Part shown: positions 1-9,597 of the stretch, in pieces
Layout of the letters: every line of letters begins with the position of its first letter
How positions within the stretch are numbered: the first letter of the stretch is position 1
DNA from: Ricordea florida
Taxonomy: Eukaryota; Cnidaria; Anthozoa; Corallimorpharia; Ricordeidae
Direction: 5' to 3'
NCBI GenBank assembly: GCA_949710005.1
Contig: OX453279.1
Coordinates: forward strand, 11,143,378-11,207,377
DNA: 64,000 nt
Notes under the pieces: model-generated
What the model was told of the DNA's origin: nothing
Seen by the model: the letters and a program-made list of their open reading frames with translations, nothing else
Database searches by the model: none
Translations under genes and position numbers: made by a program

Positions 1-88
1 TTTGACAAAAAATCTATAAGGCTGAGCTTCCTTGCAACCATCTCTTGGTATTTGTTTCTTGTCTTCAAAAATGACTATAATCACGACA

Positions 89-102
89 TAAAATGCATTT
101 TA
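89..102. other. 14-bp perfect palindrome in each monomer (reference copy)
   Basis: The sequence TAAAATGCATTTTA is its own reverse complement. It lies about 90 bp into the first monomer and recurs at the same place in the other monomers of every type; the A' type has lost the outer base pair but keeps the inner 12 bp. It is a fixed landmark of the repeat and a possible protein-binding dyad; binding is inference. Confidence 0.7.
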
Positions 103-284
103 AATTACATATTAAATGCTACAAGATGGTAAAAATTGCATGTTCATCACTAACCTGTGTAATTAAGACTTATCAGAAGAACTTTGGTACTGTCTGAGCA
201 GTATGCTATAGAGTTAGCTTCCTTAAGCAAATATCTCAACAGCCAAAATACAATACGATATCGAATTACTATCAATTTGATTTC

Positions 285-488
285 TTACCTAGATGTTGCC
301 CTTTCGTAATTAGTAAAAATCTGCAAAGTTTTAGAATTGCAAAGATTCGGTAGGCCGACGTATGATAGAATATCTTTAATTTTAAGGCATATAGGCAATT
401 GGTCGAAGTGCGCATGCGTAGTAACTAAAAGTAGTTTCCTTAAATCACATGGAAATCTAATTGCTGCAGTTAAAATTTTATTCGTCAT
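285..488 (-). other. Recurrent 67-codon open frame, probably not a gene (reference copy)
   Basis: A minus-strand frame starts MTNKILTAAI and ends YERATSR in type A (W in D and E types). It is open in 84 of the 106 monomers that cover it fully. Left-domain B copies have a TGA inside it, most C copies and C-ended hybrids have a TAA at codon 4, and one C/A copy (50410) has a new TAA. A and D differ at about a dozen bases here and eight of the resulting differences change the amino acid (T/I, A/T, F/L, L/P, P/L, F/L, T/S, R/W), which does not look like selection on a protein. I recognise no domain, signal peptide or membrane segment. It is most likely a chance frame copied by array amplification. 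Confidence 0.6.
408..420. other. Alternating purine-pyrimidine stretch with CGCATGCG (reference copy)
   Basis: GTGCGCATGCGTA alternates purine and pyrimidine over 13 bases and contains the 8-bp palindrome CGCATGCG. Such stretches are the classical sequence type that can adopt Z-DNA. It recurs in essentially all monomers at the same place and is the most GC-rich spot of an AT-rich repeat. The only change I noticed is the B/D monomer at about 16008-16020. Whether it has any function is not shown. Confidence 0.65.
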
Positions 489-597
489 TCAAAGCTGAGT
501 CTATATCCTACTATAACATATAGATAAAACATTCAAAATGATGCGATAACTTACCCCCTTAGATGACGGTCCTTCTGCCCATACAATCTCTTATCTG

Positions 598-611
598 TTT
601 TTTTTTGCAAA
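598..611. other. T-run/A-run at each monomer junction (reference copy)
   Basis: A run of five to ten T, then gc or gac and a run of five to seven A, marks each monomer start under the phase used here. The T-run is longest before B and E (about eight to ten) and shortest before C (five). Its length changes explain most of the 598-603 bp size range. Such homopolymer tracts disfavour nucleosomes in general; that role here is inference. Confidence 0.7.
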
Positions 612-2397
612 AATTCTATACGGCTTAGCTTTCTTGCAACCATCTCTTGGTATTGTCTCTTGTCTTAAAAAATGACTACAATCACGAGATAAAATGCATT
701 TTAAATTACATTTTAAATGCTACAAGATGGTAAAAATTGCATGTTCATCACTAATCTGTGTAATAAAGACTTATCAGATAAACTTTGGTACTGTCTGAGC
801 AGTATGCTATAGAATTAGCTGCCTTAAGCAAATATCTTGACAGCAAAAATACAATACGATTGCGAATTACTATTAATTTGATTTGTTACCTAGATGTTGC
901 CCTTTCGTAATTAGTAAAAATCTGCAAAGTTTCAGAATATCAAAGATTCGGTAGGCCGACGTATGATAGAATATCTTTCATTTTAAGGCATATAGGCAAT
1001 TGGTCGAAGTGCGCATGCGTAGTAACTAAAACTAGTTTCCTTAAATCACATGGAAATCTAATCGTTGCAATTAAAATTTTATTCGTCATCCAAAGCTGAG
1101 TCTATATCCTACTATAACACATAGATAAAACATCCAAAAATATTCGATAACTTACCCTCCTAGATGATGGTCCTTCTGCCCATAAAATCTCTTATATGGT
1201 TTTTGACAAAAATCTATAAGGCTGAGCTTCCTTGCAACCATCTCTTGGTATTTGTTTCTTGTCTTCAAAAATGACTATAATCACGACATAAAATGCATTT
1301 TAAATTACATATTAAATGCTACAAGATGGTAAAAATTGCATGTTCATCACTAATCTGTGTAATTAAGACTTATCAGAAGAACTTTGCTACTGTCTGAGCA
1401 GTATGCTATAGAGTTAGGTGCCTTAAGCAAATATCTTAAAAGCCAAAATACAATACGATTGCGAATTACTATCAATTTGATTTCTTACCTAGATGTTGCC
1501 CTTTCGTAATTAGTAAAAATCTGCAAAGTTTTAGAATTGCAAAGATTCGGTAGGTCGACGTATGATAGAATATCTTTCATTTTAAGGCATATAAACAATT
1601 GGTCGAAGTGCGCATGCGTAGTAACTAAAACTAGTTTCCTTAAATCACATGGAAATCTAATCGCTGCAGTTAAAGTTTAATTCGTCATCCAAAGCTGAGT
1701 CTATATCCTACTATAACATATAGATAAATCATTCAAAATGATTCGATAACTTACCCTCTTAGATGACGGTCCTTCTGCCCATACAATCTCTTATCTGGTT
1801 TTTTGCAAAAAATCTATAAGGCTGAGCGTCCTTGCAACCATCTCCTTGTATTGTATCTTGTCTTCAAAAACGACTACAATCACGACATAAAATGCATTTT
1901 AAATTACATATTAAATGCTACAAGATGGTAAAAATTGCATGTTCATCACTAATCTGTGTAAGTAAGACTTATCAGATGAACTTTGGTACTGTCTGAGCAG
2001 TATGCTATAGAATTAGCTGCCTTAAGCAAATATCTTGACAGCCAAAATACAATACGATTGCGAATTACTATCAATTTGATTTCTTACCAAGATGTTGCCC
2101 TTTCGTAATTACTAAGAATCTGCAAAGTTTTAGAATTGCAAAGATTCAATAGGCCGACGTATGATAAGATATCTTTTATTTTAGGGCATATAGGCAATTG
2201 GTCGAGGTGCGCATGCGTAGTAACTAAAAGTAGTTTCCTTAAATCACATGGAAATCTAATCGTTGCAATTAAAATTTTATTCGTCATCCAAAGCTGAGTC
2301 TATATCCTACTATAACATATAGATAAAACATCCAAAATGATTCCATAACTTACCCTCCTAGATGACGGTCTTTCTGCCCATACAATCTCTTATATGG

Positions 2398-2997
2398 TTT
2401 TTTGACAAAAAATCTATAAGGCTGAGCTTCCTTGCAACCATCTCTTGGTATTTGTTTCTTGTCTTCAAAAATGACTATAATCACGACATAAAATGCATTT
2501 TAAATTACATATTAAATGCTACAAGATGGTAAAAATTGCATGTTCATCACTAACCTGTGTAATTAAGACTTATCAGAAGAACTTTGGTACTGTCTGAGCA
2601 GTATGCTATAGAGTTAGCTGCCTTAAGCAAATATCTCAACAGCCAAAATACAATACGATATCGAATTACTATCAATTTGATTTCTTACCTAGATGTTGCC
2701 CTTTCGTAATTAGTAAAAATCTGCAAAGTTTTAGAATTGCAAAGATTCGGTAGGCCGACGTATGATAGAATATCTTTAATTTTAAGGCATATAGGCAATT
2801 GGTCGAAGTGCGCATGCGTAGTAACTAAAAGTAGTTTCCTTAAATCACATGGAAATCTAATTGCTGCAGTTAAAATTTTATTCGTCATTCAAAGCTGAGT
2901 CTATATCCTACTATAACATATAGATAAAACATTCAAAATGATGCGATAACTTACCCCCTTAGATGACGGTCCTTCTGCCCATACAATCTCTTATCTG
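2398..2997. repeat. Satellite monomer type A (reference copy)
   Basis: Type A is about 600 bp. It opens with a six-T run, gacaaaaaatc and gctgagcttcc. Its middle markers are ctaacctgtg, gagttagctgcc, atctcaacagcc and cgatatcg. Its 3' markers are atctttaatttt, aaaagtag, aattgctgcag, cgtcattc and gatgcgataac, ending atctg followed by the long T-run of the next monomer. In the basic unit it follows D and precedes B. The minus-strand 67-codon frame is open in this type. Confidence 0.95.
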
Positions 2998-3599
2998 TTT
3001 TTTTTTGCAAAAATTCTATACGGCTTAGCTTTCTTGCAACCATCTCTTGGTATTGTCTCTTGTCTTAAAAAATGACTACAATCACGAGATAAAATGCATT
3101 TTAAATTACATTTTAAATGCTACAAGATGGTAAAAATTGCATGTTCATCACTAATCTGTGTAATAAGGACTTATCAGATAAACTTTGGTACTGTCTGAGC
3201 AGTATGCTATAGAATTAGCTGCCTTAAGCAAATATCTTGACAGCAAAAATACAATACGATTGCGAATTACTATTAATTTGATTTGTTACCTAGATGTTGC
3301 CCTTTCGTAATTAGTAAAAATCTGCAAAGTTTCAGAATATCAAAGATTCGGTAGGCCGACGTATGATAGAATATCTTTCATTTTAAGGCATATAGGCAAT
3401 TGGTCGAAGTGCGCATGCGTAGTAACTAAAACTAGTTTCCTTAAATCACATGGAAATCTAATCGTTGCAATTAAAATTTTATTCGTCATCCAAAGCTGAG
3501 TCTATATCCTACTATAACACATAGATAAAACATCCAAAAATATTCGATAACTTACCCTCCTAGATGATGGTCCTTCTGCCCATAAAATCTCTTATATGG
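2998..3599. repeat. Satellite monomer type B, left-domain variant (reference copy)
   Basis: Type B is about 602 bp and opens with a nine-T run, gcaaaaattc and gcttagctttc. Its markers are tattgtctc, acgagat, acattttaaatg, gataaactttgg, gacagcaaaaat and tattaatttgatttgtt. The 3' part has caattaaaattt, ataacacatag, ccaaaaatattcg and gatgatggtcc, ending cataaaatctcttatatgg. The left-domain copies read ctatacggc near the start and cagaatatcaaag in the middle; the latter puts a TGA into the minus-strand frame. Right-domain copies (B') read ctataagg and cagaattgcaaag, with gacagccaaaat, and keep the frame open. Confidence 0.95.
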
Positions 3600-4198
3600 T
3601 TTTTGACAAAAATCTATAAGGCTGAGCTTCCTTGCAACCATCTCTTGGTATTTGTTTCTTGTCTTCAAAAATGACTATAATCACGACATAAAATGCATTT
3701 TAAATTACATATTAAATGCTACAAGATGGTAAAAATTGCATGTTCATCACTAATCTGTGTAATTAAGACTTATCAGAAGAACTTTGCTACTGTCTGAGCA
3801 GTATGCTATAGAGTTAGGTGCCTTAAGCAAATATCTTAAAAGCCAAAATACAATACGATTGCGAATTACTATCAATTTGATTTCTTACCTAGATGTTGCC
3901 CTTTCGTAATTAGTAAAAATCTGCAAAGTTTTAGAATTGCAAAGATTCGGTAGGTCGACGTATGATAGAATATCTTTCATTTTAAGGCATATAAACAATT
4001 GGTCGAAGTGCGCATGCGTAGTAACTAAAACTAGTTTCCTTAAATCACATGGAAATCTAATCGCTGCAGTTAAAGTTTAATTCGTCATCCAAAGCTGAGT
4101 CTATATCCTACTATAACATATAGATAAATCATTCAAAATGATTCGATAACTTACCCTCTTAGATGACGGTCCTTCTGCCCATACAATCTCTTATCTGG
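3600..4198. repeat. Satellite monomer type C (reference copy)
   Basis: Type C is about 599 bp. Its 5' part is almost that of A but with a shorter T-run and A-run (tttttgacaaaaatc). Its markers are actttgctactg, atcttaaaagcc, gtaggtcgacg, tcgctgcagttaaag, taaatcattc and gattcgataac, ending atctgg. In most copies aaagtttaattcg creates a stop in the fourth codon of the minus-strand frame. Left-domain copies also read gttaggtgcc and ataaacaattgg, whereas right-domain copies read gttagctgcc and ataggcaattgg. A right-domain subtype, C', reads aaagttttattcg and ctcagtc, so its frame is open. Confidence 0.95.
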
Positions 4199-4797
4199 TT
4201 TTTTGCAAAAAATCTATAAGGCTGAGCGTCCTTGCAACCATCTCCTTGTATTGTATCTTGTCTTCAAAAACGACTACAATCACGACATAAAATGCATTTT
4301 AAATTACATATTAAATGCTACAAGATGGTAAAAATTGCATGTTCATCACTAATCTGTGTAAGTAAGACTTATCAGATGAACTTTGGTACTGTCTGAGCAG
4401 TATGCTATAGAATTAGCTGCCTTAAGCAAATATCTTGACAGCCAAAATACAATACGATTGCGAATTACTATCAATTTGATTTCTTACCAAGATGTTGCCC
4501 TTTCGTAATTACTAAGAATCTGCAAAGTTTTAGAATTGCAAAGATTCAATAGGCCGACGTATGATAAGATATCTTTTATTTTAGGGCATATAGGCAATTG
4601 GTCGAGGTGCGCATGCGTAGTAACTAAAAGTAGTTTCCTTAAATCACATGGAAATCTAATCGTTGCAATTAAAATTTTATTCGTCATCCAAAGCTGAGTC
4701 TATATCCTACTATAACATATAGATAAAACATCCAAAATGATTCCATAACTTACCCTCCTAGATGACGGTCTTTCTGCCCATACAATCTCTTATATGG
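4199..4797. repeat. Satellite monomer type D (reference copy)
   Basis: Type D is about 599 bp and opens ttttttgcaaaaaatc with gctgagcgtcc and catctccttg. Its markers are aaaaacgactac, gtgtaagtaag, gatgaactttgg, cttaccaag, ttactaagaatc, gattcaatagg, gataagatatc, ttttagggc and gtcgaggtg. The 3' end reads aaaatgattccataac and gacggtctttctg, ending atatgg before the six-T run of A. Left-domain copies mostly have ggccgacg; many right-domain copies have ggccaacg. Confidence 0.95.
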
Positions 4798-7197
4798 TTT
4801 TTTGACAAAAAATCTATAAGGCTGAGCTTCCTTGCAACCATCTCTTGGTATTTGTTTCTTGTCTTCAAAAATGACTATAATCACGACATAAAATGCATTT
4901 TAAATTACATATTAAATGCTACAAGATGGTAAAAATTGCATGTTCATCACTAACCTGTGTAATTAAGACTTATCAGAAGAACTTTGGTACTGTCTGAGCA
5001 GTATGCTATAGAGTTAGCTGCCTTAAGCAAATATCTCAACAGCCAAAATACAATACGATATCGAATTACTATCAATTTGATTTCTTACCTAGATGTTGCC
5101 CTTTCGTAATTAGTAAAAATCTGCAAAGTTTTAGAATTGCAAAGATTCGGTAGGCCGACGTATGATAGAATATCTTTAATTTTAAGGCATATAGGCAATT
5201 GGTCGAAGTGCGCATGCGTAGTAACTAAAAGTAGTTTCCTTAAATCACATGGAAATCTAATTGCTGCAGTTAAAATTTTATTCGTCATTCAAAGCTGAGT
5301 CTATATCCTACTATAACATATAGATAAAACATTCAAAATGATGCGATAACTTACCCCCTTAGATGACGGTCCTTCTGCCCATACAATCTCTTATCTGTTT
5401 TTTTTTGCAAAAATTCTATACGGCTTAGCTTTCTTGCAACCATCTCTTGGTATTGTCTCTTGTCTTAAAAAATGACTACAATCACGAGATAAAATGCATT
5501 TTAAATTACATTTTAAATGCTACAAGATGGTAAAAATTGCATGTTCATCACTAATCTGTGTAATAAGGACTTATCAGATAAACTTTGGTACTGTCTGAGC
5601 AGTATGCTATAGAATTAGCTGCCTTAAGCAAATATCTTGACAGCAAAAATACAATACGATTGCGAATTACTATTAATTTGATTTGTTACCTAGATGTTGC
5701 CCTTTCGTAATTAGTAAAAATCTGCAAAGTTTCAGAATATCAAAGATTCGGTAGGCCGACGTATGATAGAATATCTTTCATTTTAAGGCATATAGGCAAT
5801 TGGTCGAAGTGCGCATGCGTAGTAACTAAAACTAGTTTCCTTAAATCACATGGAAATCTAATCGTTGCAATTAAAATTTTATTCGTCATCCAAAGCTGAG
5901 TCTATATCCTACTATAACACATAGATAAAACATCCAAAAATATTCGATAACTTACCCTCCTAGATGATGGTCCTTCTGCCCATAAAATCTCTTATATGGT
6001 TTTTGACAAAAATCTATAAGGCTGAGCTTCCTTGCAACCATCTCTTGGTATTTGTTTCTTGTCTTCAAAAATGACTATAATCACGACATAAAATGCATTT
6101 TAAATTACATATTAAATGCTACAAGATGGTAAAAATTGCATGTTCATCACTAATCTGTGTAATTAAGACTTATCAGAAGAACTTTGCTACTGTCTGAGCA
6201 GTATGCTATAGAGTTAGGTGCCTTAAGCAAATATCTTAAAAGCCAAAATACAATACGATTGCGAATTACTATCAATTTGATTTCTTACCTAGATGTTGCC
6301 CTTTCGTAATTAGTAAAAATCTGCAAAGTTTTAGAATTGCAAAGATTCGGTAGGTCGACGTATGATAGAATATCTTTCATTTTAAGGCATATAAACAATT
6401 GGTCGAAGTGCGCATGCGTAGTAACTAAAACTAGTTTCCTTAAATCACATGGAAATCTAATCGCTGCAGTTAAAGTTTAATTCGTCATCCAAAGCTGAGT
6501 CTATATCCTACTATAACATATAGATAAATCATTCAAAATGATTCGATAACTTACCCTCTTAGATGACGGTCCTTCTGCCCATACAATCTCTTATCTGGTT
6601 TTTTGCAAAAAATCTATAAGGCTGAGCGTCCTTGCAACCATCTCCTTGTATTGTATCTTGTCTTCAAAAACGACTACAATCACGACATAAAATGCATTTT
6701 AAATTACATATTAAATGCTACAAGATGGTAAAAATTGCATGTTCATCACTAATCTGTGTAAGTAAGACTTATCAGATGAACTTTGGTACTGTCTGAGCAG
6801 TATGCTATAGAATTAGCTGCCTTAAGCAAATATCTTGACAGCCAAAATACAATACGATTGCGAATTACTATCAATTTGATTTCTTACCAAGATGTTGCCC
6901 TTTCGTAATTACTAAGAATCTGCAAAGTTTTAGAATTGCAAAGATTCAATAGGCCGACGTATGATAAGATATCTTTTATTTTAGGGCATATAGGCAATTG
7001 GTCGAGGTGCGCATGCGTAGTAACTAAAAGTAGTTTCCTTAAATCACATGGAAATCTAATCGTTGCAATTAAAATTTTATTCGTCATCCAAAGCTGAGTC
7101 TATATCCTACTATAACATATAGATAAAACATCCAAAATGATTCCATAACTTACCCTCCTAGATGACGGTCTTTCTGCCCATACAATCTCTTATATGG
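4798..7197. repeat. Higher-order unit 3: A-B-C-D (2400 bp)
   Basis: Monomer starts are A 4798, B 5398, C 6000 and D 6599. By eye it is identical to the units on either side. Confidence 0.97.
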
Positions 7198-9597
7198 TTT
7201 TTTGACAAAAAATCTATAAGGCTGAGCTTCCTTGCAACCATCTCTTGGTATTTGTTTCTTGTCTTCAAAAATGACTATAATCACGACATAAAATGCATTT
7301 TAAATTACATATTAAATGCTACAAGATGGTAAAAATTGCATGTTCATCACTAACCTGTGTAATTAAGACTTATCAGAAGAACTTTGGTACTGTCTGAGCA
7401 GTATGCTATAGAGTTAGCTGCCTTAAGCAAATATCTCAACAGCCAAAATACAATACGATATCGAATTACTATCAATTTGATTTCTTACCTAGATGTTGCC
7501 CTTTCGTAATTAGTAAAAATCTGCAAAGTTTTAGAATTGCAAAGATTCGGTAGGCCGACGTATGATAGAATATCTTTAATTTTAAGGCATATAGGCAATT
7601 GGTCGAAGTGCGCATGCGTAGTAACTAAAAGTAGTTTCCTTAAATCACATGGAAATCTAATTGCTGCAGTTAAAATTTTATTCGTCATTCAAAGCTGAGT
7701 CTATATCCTACTATAACATATAGATAAAACATTCAAAATGATGCGATAACTTACCCCCTTAGATGACGGTCCTTCTGCCCATACAATCTCTTATCTGTTT
7801 TTTTTTGCAAAAATTCTATACGGCTTAGCTTTCTTGCAACCATCTCTTGGTATTGTCTCTTGTCTTAAAAAATGACTACAATCACGAGATAAAATGCATT
7901 TTAAATTACATTTTAAATGCTACAAGATGGTAAAAATTGCATGTTCATCACTAATCTGTGTAATAAGGACTTATCAGATAAACTTTGGTACTGTCTGAGC
8001 AGTATGCTATAGAATTAGCTGCCTTAAGCAAATATCTTGACAGCAAAAATACAATACGATTGCGAATTACTATTAATTTGATTTGTTACCTAGATGTTGC
8101 CCTTTCGTAATTAGTAAAAATCTGCAAAGTTTCAGAATATCAAAGATTCGGTAGGCCGACGTATGATAGAATATCTTTCATTTTAAGGCATATAGGCAAT
8201 TGGTCGAAGTGCGCATGCGTAGTAACTAAAACTAGTTTCCTTAAATCACATGGAAATCTAATCGTTGCAATTAAAATTTTATTCGTCATCCAAAGCTGAG
8301 TCTATATCCTACTATAACACATAGATAAAACATCCAAAAATATTCGATAACTTACCCTCCTAGATGATGGTCCTTCTGCCCATAAAATCTCTTATATGGT
8401 TTTTGACAAAAATCTATAAGGCTGAGCTTCCTTGCAACCATCTCTTGGTATTTGTTTCTTGTCTTCAAAAATGACTATAATCACGACATAAAATGCATTT
8501 TAAATTACATATTAAATGCTACAAGATGGTAAAAATTGCATGTTCATCACTAATCTGTGTAATTAAGACTTATCAGAAGAACTTTGCTACTGTCTGAGCA
8601 GTATGCTATAGAGTTAGGTGCCTTAAGCAAATATCTTAAAAGCCAAAATACAATACGATTGCGAATTACTATCAATTTGATTTCTTACCTAGATGTTGCC
8701 CTTTCGTAATTAGTAAAAATCTGCAAAGTTTTAGAATTGCAAAGATTCGGTAGGTCGACGTATGATAGAATATCTTTCATTTTAAGGCATATAAACAATT
8801 GGTCGAAGTGCGCATGCGTAGTAACTAAAACTAGTTTCCTTAAATCACATGGAAATCTAATCGCTGCAGTTAAAGTTTAATTCGTCATCCAAAGCTGAGT
8901 CTATATCCTACTATAACATATAGATAAATCATTCAAAATGATTCGATAACTTACCCTCTTAGATGACGGTCCTTCTGCCCATACAATCTCTTATCTGGTT
9001 TTTTGCAAAAAATCTATAAGGCTGAGCGTCCTTGCAACCATCTCCTTGTATTGTATCTTGTCTTCAAAAACGACTACAATCACGACATAAAATGCATTTT
9101 AAATTACATATTAAATGCTACAAGATGGTAAAAATTGCATGTTCATCACTAATCTGTGTAAGTAAGACTTATCAGATGAACTTTGGTACTGTCTGAGCAG
9201 TATGCTATAGAATTAGCTGCCTTAAGCAAATATCTTGACAGCCAAAATACAATACGATTGCGAATTACTATCAATTTGATTTCTTACCAAGATGTTGCCC
9301 TTTCGTAATTACTAAGAATCTGCAAAGTTTTAGAATTGCAAAGATTCAATAGGCCGACGTATGATAAGATATCTTTTATTTTAGGGCATATAGGCAATTG
9401 GTCGAGGTGCGCATGCGTAGTAACTAAAAGTAGTTTCCTTAAATCACATGGAAATCTAATCGTTGCAATTAAAATTTTATTCGTCATCCAAAGCTGAGTC
9501 TATATCCTACTATAACATATAGATAAAACATCCAAAATGATTCCATAACTTACCCTCCTAGATGACGGTCTTTCTGCCCATACAATCTCTTATATGG
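7198..9597. repeat. Higher-order unit 4: A-B-C-D (2400 bp)
   Basis: Monomer starts are A 7198, B 7798, C 8400 and D 8999. By eye it is identical to units 2 and 3. Confidence 0.97.

Larger units (their letters stand above)
1..2397. repeat. Higher-order unit 1: A-B-C-D (2.4 kb)
   Basis: Monomer starts are A 1 (T-run cut by the window edge), B 598, C 1200 and D 1799. Compared with the next three units it has at least two private differences: gttagcttcc near 217 instead of gttagctgcc, and taataaagac near 763 instead of taataaggac. Confidence 0.97.
2398..4797. repeat. Higher-order unit 2: A-B-C-D (2400 bp)
   Basis: Monomer starts are A 2398, B 2998, C 3600 and D 4199. The unit is exactly 2400 bp. 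Read against the unit that starts 2400 bp later, I find no difference. Confidence 0.97.

Noticed and set aside
150-200. Hammerhead ribozyme as found in some satellites
   Set aside because: The minus strand has ctgataag and, elsewhere, gaaa, but no proper CUGANGA core with a matching GAAA and pairing stems was found.
347-365. CENP-B box-like site around attcggtaggccgacg
   Set aside because: It has an NTTCG start, but the later core positions (A, then CGGG) do not match the known consensus.
398-412. RNA polymerase III B-box (ttggtcgaagtgc)
   Set aside because: It resembles GGTTCRANYCC only loosely and lacks a base of the core; no A-box at the usual distance and no tRNA- or 5S-like structure were found.
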